A DNA stretch of 64,000 nucleotides from Vreelandella nigrificans (lineage in GTDB: Bacteria; Pseudomonadota; Gammaproteobacteria; Pseudomonadales; Halomonadaceae). The notes below the pieces were generated by a model. The model was not told where the DNA came from and made no database searches. It saw only the letters and a program-made list of their open reading frames with translations. A program made the translations under genes and the position numbers. The DNA is taken from the NCBI RefSeq assembly GCF_002374315.1, contig NZ_NWUX01000001.1, positions 62,001 through 126,000 on the forward strand, given 5' to 3'. Of the stretch, positions 48,978-58,313 are shown one piece after another (positions within the stretch are counted from its first letter, which is position 1; each line of letters opens with the position of its first letter).

Positions 48978-51710
48978 ATGATTAATAATCTGTTACGTAA
49001 AGTTGTTGGCTCTAAGAACGATCGCGAAGTAAAGCGCATGCAGAAAAATGTGCTCAATATCACTAAATTAGAGCCGGAGCTGGAAGGGTTAAGTGACGCG
49101 GAGTTACAGGGCAAAACAGCGCTGCTGCGTCAGCGGCTAAGTGACGGTGAGGCACTGGATAGCCTGCTTCCTGAAGCATTTGCCGTAGTACGCGAAGCTA
49201 GTAAGCGCGTTATGGGTATGCGCCACTTTGATGTGCAAATGGTCGGTGGTATGACGCTGCACCGGGGCCGCATTGCAGAAATGAAAACCGGTGAGGGTAA
49301 AACGCTAGTTGCAACGTTGGCGGTCTACCTGAATGCCCTGCCTGGCAAGGGTGTCCATGTTGTTACTGTGAACGATTACCTAGCACGCCGCGACGCCGAG
49401 TGGATGCGCCCGCTCTATGAATTTTTGGGTTTATCCATAGGAGTAATTTTTGCTGGTCAAAGTGGCGAAGAGAAGCGCCATGCTTACCAGTGTGATATCA
49501 CCTACGGTACCAACAATGAGTTCGGTTTTGACTACCTGCGCGATAATATGGCGTTCTCGCTTGAAGAGAAAGTGCAACGTGGTCTGCATTACGCCATTGT
49601 CGATGAAGTAGACTCTATTCTCATCGACGAAGCTCGGACGCCGCTAATTATTTCTGGCGCGGTCGACGAAAATACTGACCTCTATGGTGTGGTGAATCGC
49701 CTTGCCCAACAGCTGGAAAAAGGTGAGGTATCCGAAGATGAAGACGCTGCAATAACTGGCGACTTCTTGCTAGATGAGAAGCAAAAACAGGTAGAACTCA
49801 CCGAGCAAGGACATAATAAAGTAGAAGAGTTAATGCGTGCCGAAGGGCTGCTTGGCGAAGGGGATTCGCTCTACGCGGCGCAAAACCTCAACCTTTTGCA
49901 GCATATGCACTCTGCGCTGCGTGCCCGCCACCTTTATCATCCCGATGTTGACTATATCGTCGCTGACAACCAAGTGGTTATCGTAGATGAGCATACAGGG
50001 CGAACAATGCCCGGGCGCCGCTGGTCTGAGGGGCTTCATCAGGCTGTTGAAGCTAAAGAGGGTGTGACTGTTCAGCGTGAGAGTCAAACACTGGCCTCCA
50101 CTACTTTCCAGAACTACTTCCGGCTTTATGAAAAATTGGCGGGTATGACGGGCACAGCCGATACCGAAGCCTTTGAATTCCGCCAGATCTATGGCCTAGA
50201 CGTGATAGTGATTCCTACTAACCGCGTGTTAGCCCGTAAAGATCTTAATGATTTGGTCTTCCTCAGTGCAGAAGAGAAGTACGAGGCGATCATTAAAGAT
50301 GTTAAGGCCGAAACCGAAGCCGGCCGACCCGTGCTGGTAGGTACTGCTTCGATTGAAACCTCAGAGTATCTTGCCCGCTTAATGCGTGAGGCTGGGCTGA
50401 AGTTTAATGTCTTGAATGCTAAACAGCACCAGAGCGAGGCGGAGATTATCGCTCAGGCAGGGCGCCCAGGGGCGATTACCATTGCTACCAATATGGCCGG
50501 TCGTGGTACCGATATTATGTTGGGGGGGAACTGGGAAGCGGAAGCAGCAAAGCTGCAAAGCCCTACCCAGGAACAAATTGATGCCCTTAAAGCCGAGTGG
50601 CAACAGCGCCACGATGGCGTCTTGCAAGCAGGCGGCTTGCACGTCATAGGTTCAGAGCGTCATGAATCACGACGTATTGATAACCAGCTGCGTGGCCGTG
50701 CTGGGCGTCAGGGTGACCCAGGTTCAACCCGCTTCTTCCTCTCCTTGGAAGATAGTTTGATGCGCCTGTTTGGCTCTGACCGGGTTAAGCGCTTAATGCA
50801 GGCGCTTGGGTTAGAGCGTGGTGAAGCCATAGAGCATAAGATGGTTTCTAACGCCGTTGAGCGTGCGCAGAAGAAAGTCGAAGGGCGTAACTTCGATGTG
50901 CGTAAGCAACTACTTGAATACGATGATGTGGCCAACGACCAGCGCCGGGTTATTTATGAGCAGCGCAATGAGATTTTGGCCTCTGAAGATATCTCTGAAG
51001 CAGTCCTGGGCATTCGTGAAGAGGTCATGGAAGACGCTATCAGTGACTTCGTACCACCGCAAAGCTTGGTGGAGCAGTGGGACCTGCCAGGTTTGGAAGC
51101 GCACCTGAAAACTGAGTTTAATTTAGATGCGCCGGTTGTACAGTGGTCTTCAGAAGATGAGCGGTTTAGTGAAGAGAAGCTTCGTGAGCGCCTTCAAGCA
51201 ATGCACCGCGAAGCTTACGAGGCTAAGGTCGAGGCGGCTGGCGCTGCACTGATCCGTCGTTTTGAGAAGCAGGTAATGTTGCAGGTGTTGGATACCCGCT
51301 GGAAAGAGCATCTACAGTCGATGGATCATCTGCGTCGCGGTATCCATCTGCGCGGTTACGCCCAGAAGAACCCCAAGCAGGAGTACAAGCGTGAATCCTT
51401 TGAGCTGTTCCAGCACCTGTTAACCAATATAAAAGCAGACGTCACGCGTATTCTTAGCCATGTTCAGGTACGCCAGCCCGAAGAGGTTGATGCACTTGAG
51501 CAGCAGCGCCGCGAAGAGCTGGCTCGGGAAAAGGCCTCCGCAGCTAGCCGCCATGACGAGCCAGCTGAGCAAAGTAATGAGCGTACCCAGGAGCTGCCCG
51601 GGGCTGACGGTCGCCCGCTACGTCGGGAAGGACCTAAAGTGGGCCGCAACGATCCTTGTAGCTGCGGTTCAGGCAAAAAATATAAGCAGTGCTGCGGTAA
51701 GTTAAGCTAA
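48978..51710 (+). CDS. secA: Preprotein translocase ATPase SecA
   Basis: 910-residue motor of Sec export. Walker A is MKTGEGKT, Walker B region [17 protein letters not shown], then [13 protein letters not shown] and [17 protein letters not shown] in the second nucleotide-binding fold. The C-terminus has the zinc motif [13 protein letters not shown], which binds SecB and lipids. The ATG at 48978 has only a weak Shine-Dalgarno, in keeping with regulated initiation. Confidence 0.98.
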   Translation: MINNLLRKVVGSKNDREVKRMQKNVLNITKLEPELEGLSDAELQGKTALLRQRLSDGEALDSLLPEAFAVVREASKRVMGMRHFDVQMVGGMTLHRGRIAEMKTGEGKTLVATLAVYLNALPGKGVHVVTVNDYLARRDAEWMRPLYEFLGLSIGVIFAGQSGEEKRHAYQCDITYGTNNEFGFDYLRDNMAFSLEEKVQRGLHYAIVDEVDSILIDEARTPLIISGAVDENTDLYGVVNRLAQQLEKGEVSEDEDAAITGDFLLDEKQKQVELTEQGHNKVEELMRAEGLLGEGDSLYAAQNLNLLQHMHSALRARHLYHPDVDYIVADNQVVIVDEHTGRTMPGRRWSEGLHQAVEAKEGVTVQRESQTLASTTFQNYFRLYEKLAGMTGTADTEAFEFRQIYGLDVIVIPTNRVLARKDLNDLVFLSAEEKYEAIIKDVKAETEAGRPVLVGTASIETSEYLARLMREAGLKFNVLNAKQHQSEAEIIAQAGRPGAITIATNMAGRGTDIMLGGNWEAEAAKLQSPTQEQIDALKAEWQQRHDGVLQAGGLHVIGSERHESRRIDNQLRGRAGRQGDPGSTRFFLSLEDSLMRLFGSDRVKRLMQALGLERGEAIEHKMVSNAVERAQKKVEGRNFDVRKQLLEYDDVANDQRRVIYEQRNEILASEDISEAVLGIREEVMEDAISDFVPPQSLVEQWDLPGLEAHLKTEFNLDAPVVQWSSEDERFSEEKLRERLQAMHREAYEAKVEAAGAALIRRFEKQVMLQVLDTRWKEHLQSMDHLRRGIHLRGYAQKNPKQEYKRESFELFQHLLTNIKADVTRILSHVQVRQPEEVDALEQQRREELAREKASAASRHDEPAEQSNERTQELPGADGRPLRREGPKVGRNDPCSCGSGKKYKQCCGKLS

Positions 51711-51748
51711 TCGCTCAGCTCCCTTGAGCTAACGTGAAGGAGAAAAAT

Positions 51749-52978
51749 ATGGCGGTGGGAAACGTTCCCTTTCCTGAGCTGCCCCCTGTAGAGGGGGTAC
51801 GCCTAGGCACTGCAATGGCAGGTATTAAGAAACCCGACCGCCGTGACACGGTGGTGATTGAGCTGCCTGATACCGCGACTGTTGCTGGGGTTTTTACCCA
51901 GAATGCTTTCTGTGCAGCACCTGTAGCAGTGGCTAAAGCGCACATGGAGCGCTGCTTGAGTGAGAACTTAGTGCCTCGCTATTGGCTAATCAATACCGGT
52001 AATGCCAATGCGGGCACAGGCGAAGCTGGCATGCGAGATGCGTTGGCCAGCTGTGCCGCATTAGCTTCACATATGGGTGTGGCGGAAAGCCAGGTGCTGC
52101 CTTTCTCGACGGGAGTGATTGGTGAGCCGTTACCCATGGAGCGCTTATTGGCGGGTTTGCCCAAGGCCGTTAGCTCGCTTGCTGATTCCAGCCAAGCTTG
52201 GCAGCATGCAGGAGAAGGGATCCTAACTACGGACACCCGTGCTAAAGGTGCTACGGTGACTGTGGCTATTGGTGATCAACAAGTCACGATTAATGGTATT
52301 ACCAAGGGCTCAGGCATGATTAAGCCCAATATGGCCACCATGTTGGGTTTTGTCGTGACCGATGCAGCAGTAGAGCAGTCGCTTCTCGAAACTTTACTGC
52401 GAGAAACGGTCGATCGTTCGTTTAACTGTATTACTGTCGATAGTGATACGTCGACTAACGATGCCTGCATGTTAGCGGCGACGGGTAGCGGTGCGCGCAT
52501 CGAGAGTGCTGAGCAGGTTGCGGTATTTCGTAATGCACTACAGCGAGTGATGACTGAGCTTGCCCAGGCGATTATTCGCGACGGGGAAGGGGCGACAAAG
52601 TTTATTACGCTGCAGGTTAATGATGCAGCTACCCGCCAAGAGGCGTTAGGTGTGGCATTTACAGTGGCACACTCGCCGCTGGTGAAAACTGCACTGTATG
52701 CCTCCGACGCCAATTGGGGGCGGATCTTGGCTGCGGTGGGGCGTGCACCCGTCGAAGCATTTGATGTCAACCGAGTCGTCATTGACCTGGGAGATGTGCG
52801 GTTGGTTGAGAATGGTGGTCGTGCCGCCAGCTACACAGAGGCAGCGGGTAGTGCTGTGATGGCGCAGGAAGAAATTACTATTCGGATCAACTTAGGGCGC
52901 GGTGAAGAGAGTGCCACTGTATGGACCTCGGATCTCTCCCATGAGTATGTGACCATCAACGCAGATTACCGCAGCTAG
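51749..52978 (+). CDS. argJ: Glutamate N-acetyltransferase / amino-acid acetyltransferase ArgJ
   Basis: 409-residue arginine-synthesis enzyme that transfers the acetyl group from N-acetylornithine to glutamate. It is made as a precursor and self-cleaves at Ala196-Thr197 in KGSGMIKPNMATMLG, Thr becoming the nucleophile. Other signatures: NTGNANAGTG and the C-terminal NADYRS. The start at 51749 follows gaaggag; a GTG five codons upstream overlaps that Shine-Dalgarno and is rejected. Confidence 0.97.
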   Translation: MAVGNVPFPELPPVEGVRLGTAMAGIKKPDRRDTVVIELPDTATVAGVFTQNAFCAAPVAVAKAHMERCLSENLVPRYWLINTGNANAGTGEAGMRDALASCAALASHMGVAESQVLPFSTGVIGEPLPMERLLAGLPKAVSSLADSSQAWQHAGEGILTTDTRAKGATVTVAIGDQQVTINGITKGSGMIKPNMATMLGFVVTDAAVEQSLLETLLRETVDRSFNCITVDSDTSTNDACMLAATGSGARIESAEQVAVFRNALQRVMTELAQAIIRDGEGATKFITLQVNDAATRQEALGVAFTVAHSPLVKTALYASDANWGRILAAVGRAPVEAFDVNRVVIDLGDVRLVENGGRAASYTEAAGSAVMAQEEITIRINLGRGEESATVWTSDLSHEYVTINADYRS

Positions 52979-53011
52979 TCTCAGCAGTAATAGTGCTAAT
53001 GCAGCGATACA

Positions 53012-53035
53012 GCGCCGCCTCTGAACCGGTGGCGC
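53012..53035 (+). other. Hairpin between argJ and the Nudix-ThiE gene
   Basis: An 8-bp stem (53012-53019 with 53028-53035, one G-T pair) with an 8-nt loop lies in the 79-nt gap. No T-run follows, so it is not a clear terminator. Confidence 0.3.
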
Positions 53036-53057
53036 GCACAAAGTGGATAAAGACGTA

Positions 53058-54014
53058 ATGAGTGTAATGGTAAAACGACGTGTTCATGTCGCGGCGGCTG
53101 CAATGATCAGCGCCGATCAAAAGCAAGTGCTAATTGCGCGTCGGCCTTCAAACGTCGATCACGGCGGTCTCTGGGAGTTTCCCGGTGGCAAGCTAGCCCC
53201 CTACGAAACGGGGCTGGAAGGGCTTAAGCGTGAACTGCACGAAGAGTTGGGTGTTGAAATTGTACGCGCTCGGCCGCTGATTCGCGTTCACCACGAATAT
53301 CCCGACAAGCATATCCTACTGGATGTTTGGCAGGTGCAGGAGTTTGCTGGAGAGCCGTTTGGGCGTGAAGGGCAGGCGGTACGCTGGGTGCCCATGGAGG
53401 AGCTGGCTAACTATCCCTTCCCTGCGGCCAATCTGCCGATTTTGCGTGCGGTAATGCTACCCACTGATTACCTGATTACTGGTGAAGAGGCGGATGAAGA
53501 GCGCTTCGAGGCGCTTTTAGAGCGGGCTCTGCGTGAGGATGGAGTGCGGCTTGTGCAGCTGCGTGCCAAAGGGCTGGATAAATCAGCTTACTTATCCCGG
53601 GCTGAACGAGCTCTAGCGCTATGCCGTCAGCACGGTGCGCGCTTGCTGCTGAATGCTGAGCCAGCGTTACTGGATGAAATAGATGCTGATGGTATTCACC
53701 TAACCAGTGAGCGTTTAATGAATCTGGATCGCCGCCCTATAGCTGAGAACAAATGGCTGTCTGCATCGACCCACGATCAGGCACAGCTCTCAAAAGCGGC
53801 AGTGCTGGGCTGCGATTTCGTAACTCTTTCACCGCTGCGCACTACGCCGTCGCATCCCGAAGTGGCACCCTTGGGATGGCATGATTTCCAACAGTTGGTA
53901 GAGCGTGCCGGGATGCCTGTGTTTGCACTGGGGGGAATGACACGCTTTGATGCCAACCATGCCCGTGCTGTAGGTGCGCAAGGTATTGCCTCGATTCGTG
54001 ATTTTTGGAAATAA
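53058..54014 (+). CDS. Nudix hydrolase (MutT-like) fused to a ThiE-like TIM barrel
   Basis: 318-residue two-domain protein. The N-terminal Nudix domain (about 1-130) has GGKLAPYETGLEGLKRELHEELG, the Nudix box, read in parts, and LWEFPGGK, typical of MutT 8-oxo-dGTP pyrophosphatases. The C-terminal domain (about 150-318) resembles thiamine phosphate synthase (VRLVQLRAKGLDKSAY; ADGIHLTSE; FALGGM) but several substrate residues look altered. The fusion next to argJ/secA is seen in many gammaproteobacteria. Start uncertain: ATG 53058, ATG 53067 or GTG 53043. Confidence 0.88.
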   Translation: MSVMVKRRVHVAAAAMISADQKQVLIARRPSNVDHGGLWEFPGGKLAPYETGLEGLKRELHEELGVEIVRARPLIRVHHEYPDKHILLDVWQVQEFAGEPFGREGQAVRWVPMEELANYPFPAANLPILRAVMLPTDYLITGEEADEERFEALLERALREDGVRLVQLRAKGLDKSAYLSRAERALALCRQHGARLLLNAEPALLDEIDADGIHLTSERLMNLDRRPIAENKWLSASTHDQAQLSKAAVLGCDFVTLSPLRTTPSHPEVAPLGWHDFQQLVERAGMPVFALGGMTRFDANHARAVGAQGIASIRDFWK

Positions 54015-54042
54015 GCCTGCTACTTGGCCTGCGTAGCTAAAC

Positions 54043-54080
54043 AAAGCGCCTGCTTCGTTTCCGGAGCAGGCGCTTTTTTT
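54043..54080 (+). terminator. Intrinsic terminator after the Nudix-ThiE gene
   Basis: A 9-bp GC-rich stem GCGCCTGCT/AGCAGGCGC (54046-54054 with 54065-54073) is followed by seven T residues. A-residues on the 5' side make it usable from the minus strand for aguB. Confidence 0.9.
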
Positions 54081-54103
54081 GAAGGTGGGTTGTACCCGTT
54101 TTA

Positions 54104-55006
54104 TTAATCGCGGTAGCGGCGGGTTAAATCACCGTAGGCATCTACTCGGCGGTCACGTAGGTAGGGCCAAATGCGGCGGGTATTTTCGCTGCGAGCCATA
54201 TCGATGTTGACCACCAGTTGCTGCGACGCTTCACCCGCGTGGGCTAGCAGCTCGCCCTGGGGGCCACATACAAAGCTGCCACCCCAAAACGCAATGCCAT
54301 CTCCAACACCTGACTGGTCTGCTTCAAAGCCCACCCGATTAGCAACTAATACCGGCAATCCATTAGCGACTCCGTGAGCTCTCTGGATAATCGTCCAGGC
54401 ATCTTTCTGACGGACTTTTTCTGCGTCGTCATCGTTAGGGTCCCAGCCAATGGCGGTGGGGTAGAGCAACAGGTCCGCGCCAGCCAGCGCCATTAGGCGC
54501 GCGGCTTCTGGGTACCATTGATCCCAGCAAACTAAAATGCCTAGCCGACCAACCGAGGTATCGATGGGGGTAAAGCCATCGCCGCGAACATCGTCTACAT
54601 CGCCTGGGGTGAAATAGAATTTTTCATAAAATGCTGGGTCATCGGGTATATGCATCTTACGATACTGGCCAACGCGGCCCTGGGCGCGGTCATATACCAC
54701 TGCTGTATTGTGGTAAAGCCCAGCTGCCCGTTTCTCAAATAGTGAACCCACTAGCACGATGTCCAGCTCTCTGGCCAGCTCTGCCAGATATTGGCCAGTA
54801 GGCCCATCCAGTGGCTCGGCTAGGTCAAATAGTGCCGGGTCTTCGTATTGGCAAAAATAGTGGGTAGCGTGAAGCTCTTGTAACAGTACTAGCTTGGCAC
54901 CTTGCTTAACGGCATCACGGATGCCCGCTTCGCTGGCGGCTAGGCTGCGTGCTTTATCAGGCCACGCTTGCTGTTGTACGACACCAACAGTCAGTGTGTG
55001 CGTCAT
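54104..55006 (-). CDS. aguB: N-carbamoylputrescine amidohydrolase AguB
   Basis: 300-residue nitrilase-family enzyme that converts N-carbamoylputrescine to putrescine. The catalytic triad is visible: Glu44 (LLQELHATHYF), Lys117 (YRKMHIPDD), Cys160 (LVCWDQWYPEAARLMAL). An aaggagcc Shine-Dalgarno supports the start. It lies 9 nt after aguA and completes the agmatine-to-putrescine route. Confidence 0.96.
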   Translation of the reverse strand: MTHTLTVGVVQQQAWPDKARSLAASEAGIRDAVKQGAKLVLLQELHATHYFCQYEDPALFDLAEPLDGPTGQYLAELARELDIVLVGSLFEKRAAGLYHNTAVVYDRAQGRVGQYRKMHIPDDPAFYEKFYFTPGDVDDVRGDGFTPIDTSVGRLGILVCWDQWYPEAARLMALAGADLLLYPTAIGWDPNDDDAEKVRQKDAWTIIQRAHGVANGLPVLVANRVGFEADQSGVGDGIAFWGGSFVCGPQGELLAHAGEASQQLVVNIDMARSENTRRIWPYLRDRRVDAYGDLTRRYRD

Positions 55007-55015
55007 GATGGCTCC

Positions 55016-56080
55016 TTACGATTCAATGAGGGTAGGAGTAAGGGTGCCTTTCGGCAGTTGCATGGTTAAACAGTGTAGGCTGCCATGCTGGCGAATTACG
55101 CTTACGCACTCAATTGGTATCAGCGTGTGCTCAGGAAAGGCCTGAGCTAGAGCCTGCAGTGCGACCATGTCGGCGGGATCACCGTAAGTGGGTACCAATA
55201 CAGCCTGATTAATGATTAAAAAGTTGGCGTAGGTGGCGGGTAAGCGATGGCCGTCATCTGGGTCAAAGCATGCTTGTGGCCAGGGCAAAGGAATAAGCCG
55301 GTAGGGTTCTCCGTCACGTTGACGAAATGCCTTCAACTCCTGTTCCATTGCCTTGAGTGCAGCGTAGTGTGAGTCGTTGGGGTTGTCACATGTCACGTAA
55401 GCAATGGTGGATGGGTCACAGAAGCGCGCTAGTGTATCAATGTGGCTATCTGTGTCATCGCCCTCTAGGTGCCCATTAGCCAGCCATAGCACGCGATCTA
55501 CACCAAAATCCTTGGCCAGTATTGTTTCAATATCATCACGTGAATGCGCAGGGTTTCGGTTTGGGTTAAGCAGGCAAGCTTCGGTGGTTAGTAGCGTGCC
55601 TGCACCATCCGTTTCAATACCACCACCTTCAAGGATCAACTCTCGTGACGCAACTGGACAAGCCCACACGCCAGCGTCTGCTAGCCACTGGGTCAGCTGA
55701 TTATCGCGCTCTGCAGGGAATTTTCCACCCCAGCCAGTAAAGGTGTAGTCCAACAGCAGTGGTTGATTTTTTTCATCCACCACGGTAATTGGGCCGTGGT
55801 CCCGCGCCCAGGTGTCATCGGTGGGTGCGACAATAAGCAGCAGTTGGTGCTTGTTAATGCCATAGGCAGCAAATGTGGCTGCTAGGCGGTCACGTGTTGA
55901 GTCGTCGGGAACACTGATTAGCACACGCTGGTAGCGCACGGTAGCGATTACAATGCGCTCAAGTGTTGCTTCAATTCGTGATAATAAAGGCGCCCAATCG
56001 CCGTCTGGGCGGGGCCAGGTAAGCTGTAGGCCATCTTGAGGGTGCCATTCCGGCAGCAGGCGATGAGTCTTGGTAGCCAA
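55016..56080 (-). CDS. aguA: Agmatine deiminase AguA
   Basis: 354-residue guanidine-modifying enzyme that deiminates agmatine to N-carbamoylputrescine. WARDHGPI, LEGGGIETDG, NGHLEGDDTDSHIDTLARF and the catalytic Cys337 in SLHCLTMQLPKG are diagnostic. The start appears to be TTG at 56080 (ATKTHRLLPEWHPQDG), since no ATG or GTG fits the family N-terminus. Speculatively, a weak start would limit expression relative to aguB. Confidence 0.95.
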   Translation of the reverse strand: MATKTHRLLPEWHPQDGLQLTWPRPDGDWAPLLSRIEATLERIVIATVRYQRVLISVPDDSTRDRLAATFAAYGINKHQLLLIVAPTDDTWARDHGPITVVDEKNQPLLLDYTFTGWGGKFPAERDNQLTQWLADAGVWACPVASRELILEGGGIETDGAGTLLTTEACLLNPNRNPAHSRDDIETILAKDFGVDRVLWLANGHLEGDDTDSHIDTLARFCDPSTIAYVTCDNPNDSHYAALKAMEQELKAFRQRDGEPYRLIPLPWPQACFDPDDGHRLPATYANFLIINQAVLVPTYGDPADMVALQALAQAFPEHTLIPIECVSVIRQHGSLHCLTMQLPKGTLTPTLIES

Positions 56081-56285
56081 CGTCGCAGATGCTCTTAAAA
56101 GAAGTAAAAAGACTTACCCTAAGGGCAAGAGGAACCGGCGCAATGTAGGGGCTTACCCCGAAACATGCAAGCCTTACCTTACCGTATGGAACGGCTTTGC
56201 CTGATACCGCTCTAACGCTGCGTTTGCACATGCAGCCCTGCTAAAAAAACCGTACCATGGGCGCTTATTACTAAGGAATGCTGCC

Positions 56286-57527
56286 ATGCTTGATCGTTTG
56301 CCTTTTCTGGTGGGGCTGCGCTACGTGCGCGCTAAACGCCGGAACCATTTTATTTCGTTCATATCCCTAACCTCAATGCTGGGACTCATGCTTGGTGTGG
56401 CGGTACTTATTCTGGTGCTGTCGGTCATGAACGGCTTTGATCATGAGTTGCGAACGCGCATTTTGGGGATGGTGCCCCACACCAAAATTGAGGCGCAGGA
56501 AGGTCTAGTGGAGTGGGAGGCGCTTGCTGAGAGATTAATCGAGCGTGAGCGGGTAATCGGTGTGGCCCCCTTCGTTGAGCAGCAGGGTATGTTTTCTGCC
56601 GGGGGGCGTAATCAAGGCGCCATGGTGAACGGTATCCATCCTGATTGGGAGGGGCAGGTATCAATCATTGGTCAGCATATGCGTCAAGGCGAGCTGGCTG
56701 ATCTGGTGCCCGGTGAGTGGAACGTGGTGTTGGGCTCAATGCTGGCGCGGCGTTTAGGCGTTGGTGTTGGTGATCGGGTTACGCTGTTAGTGCCTGAGGC
56801 ATCGATTACACCAGCGGGAGTTTTTCCACGCTTGAAACGCTTTACGGTCAGTGGGATTTTTAGCGTTGGCGCTGATTTAGATGCCAATCTTGCGTATGCC
56901 AATATTTATGACATGCAGACCCTGGCGCGTTTGGGTGACTCGATCGGGGGGCTGCGTCTTGAGCTTGATGATCTGTTCCTCGCTGGTAGTGAGACCCAGG
57001 CGATAGTGAATGAACTAGGGGCGGGGTATCGCGGTACTGATTGGACGTTCTCCCATGGTAGCCTGTTTCAGGCGATCCAGATGGAAAAGCGTATGATTGC
57101 GCTGCTGCTCACTGTGATTATCGCCGTTGCTGCGTTTAATATTGTATCCACGCTTGTCATGGTGGTGACCGATAAGCGGGCGGATATAGCGATTTTGCGC
57201 ACGATCGGTGCGACACCTCGCTCGATTATGGGCATTTTTATTGTTCAAGGTTTGGCGATCGGCTTGATTGGGATTGCGGTGGGCGTTGCGGTGGGTGTGT
57301 TACTGGCCCTGACGATCTCAGATTTAATTGGCTGGTTTGAAAGTGCGCTGGGTATCAAGTTCTTAGATGCTGGTGTTTACTTTATCAGTGACTTGCCTTC
57401 TCGCTTACAGTGGGCAGATGTTCGGAATATCGTATTGGCTGCATTTGGCCTGACGTTCCTTTCAACACTCTATCCTGCTTGGCGGGCTGCGCGCGTTCAG
57501 CCTGCGGACGTATTGCGCTATGAATAA
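56286..57527 (+). CDS. lolC: Lipoprotein-releasing ABC permease LolC/LolE (LolF-like)
   Basis: 413-residue permease with an N-terminal membrane helix, a large periplasmic MacB-like domain (about 50-260) and three C-terminal helices. It extracts outer-membrane lipoproteins with LolD and hands them to LolA. FISFISLTSMLGLMLGVAVLI is a family hallmark, read in parts. Only one permease gene is next to lolD here, in contrast to lolC-lolD-lolE of E. coli, so it may be a homodimeric LolF type. An aaggaa Shine-Dalgarno precedes the ATG. Confidence 0.93.
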   Translation: MLDRLPFLVGLRYVRAKRRNHFISFISLTSMLGLMLGVAVLILVLSVMNGFDHELRTRILGMVPHTKIEAQEGLVEWEALAERLIERERVIGVAPFVEQQGMFSAGGRNQGAMVNGIHPDWEGQVSIIGQHMRQGELADLVPGEWNVVLGSMLARRLGVGVGDRVTLLVPEASITPAGVFPRLKRFTVSGIFSVGADLDANLAYANIYDMQTLARLGDSIGGLRLELDDLFLAGSETQAIVNELGAGYRGTDWTFSHGSLFQAIQMEKRMIALLLTVIIAVAAFNIVSTLVMVVTDKRADIAILRTIGATPRSIMGIFIVQGLAIGLIGIAVGVAVGVLLALTISDLIGWFESALGIKFLDAGVYFISDLPSRLQWADVRNIVLAAFGLTFLSTLYPAWRAARVQPADVLRYE

Positions 57528-57537
57528 GGATGCTTTG

Positions 57538-58248
57538 ATGACCTCACCGACACCGCAGCCAGGGGCGATTATGTTGCAGTGCCAAGGTTTAACACGAGTC
57601 TACAGCGAGGGTCCCCAGGACCTTACTGTGCTTGACCAGCTTGATTTACAGGTGCGAGCGGGCGAGCGGGTCGCTATTGTGGGCAGTTCGGGTTCAGGGA
57701 AGACAACCCTGCTAAACTTGCTTGGTGGCCTTGACCGTCCAAGTGAAGGCAGCGTGGTAATTGCTGGTGAGCCGCTTTCAGGTCTCAATGAGGCTGCACT
57801 GGGCAAGTTTCGTAACCGCTATATTGGTTTTGTCTACCAGTTTCACCACCTGTTGGCCGAGTTTAGCGCGGTTGAAAACGCCGCGCTGCCGCTGATTATC
57901 CGCGGTCAGTCCAAAAAAGTGGCAGAGCAGCGGGCCATGCAGCTGCTGGAGCGGGTAGGTATGAAGGCTAGGGCCGACCATAAGCCAGGGGAGCTTTCTG
58001 GCGGTGAGCGCCAGCGGGTAGCTATTGCCCGGGCGCTGGTGACTGACCCAAGCCTTGTTTTAATGGATGAGCCTACTGGTAATCTTGATCAAACGACTGC
58101 AAGCACGATTTTGGCGCTAATGGATGAGCTTGCCAAAGAGAGCGCTTGCGCCTTTGTCATTGTGACCCACGACGTGGCGCTTGCGGCTCATCAAGATCGT
58201 GTTTTGAAGCTTGATGGTGGTCGGTTGGTGGAGCAGGCCGACGATTAA
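57538..58248 (+). CDS. lolD: Lipoprotein-releasing ABC ATPase LolD
   Basis: 236-residue ATPase. Walker A GSSGSGKTTLLNLLGGLD, Q-loop YQFHHLLAEFSAVEN, signature LSGGERQRVAIARAL, Walker B LVLMDEPTGNLD, and switch VTHDVALA. The Q-loop FHHLL is characteristic of LolD. The start at 57538 follows aagga within the lolC stop region; a start at 57520 would overlap lolC. Confidence 0.96.
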   Translation: MTSPTPQPGAIMLQCQGLTRVYSEGPQDLTVLDQLDLQVRAGERVAIVGSSGSGKTTLLNLLGGLDRPSEGSVVIAGEPLSGLNEAALGKFRNRYIGFVYQFHHLLAEFSAVENAALPLIIRGQSKKVAEQRAMQLLERVGMKARADHKPGELSGGERQRVAIARALVTDPSLVLMDEPTGNLDQTTASTILALMDELAKESACAFVIVTHDVALAAHQDRVLKLDGGRLVEQADD

Positions 58249-58266
58249 GCCGCGCACCATTGAGTC

Positions 58267-58313
58267 TTAAAGCTAATCTGTTAAAAGCTAATCTGAGACT
58301 TAAAAGCTAATCG
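58267..58313. repeat. Three copies of a TTAAA(A)GCTAATC repeat
   Basis: Copies start at 58267, 58281 and 58300. The last includes the stop codon region of the DUF2062 gene (58307). Copies 1 and 3 are also both preceded by a GAG-C-like word (gagtc, gagac), suggesting duplication of that gene's 3' end into the spacer behind lolD. Confidence 0.9.

Noticed and set aside
56081..56285. 86-codon minus-strand frame upstream of aguA
   Set aside because: It overlaps the aguA start in another frame and has no family resemblance; the gap most likely holds the divergent aguA and lolC promoters.
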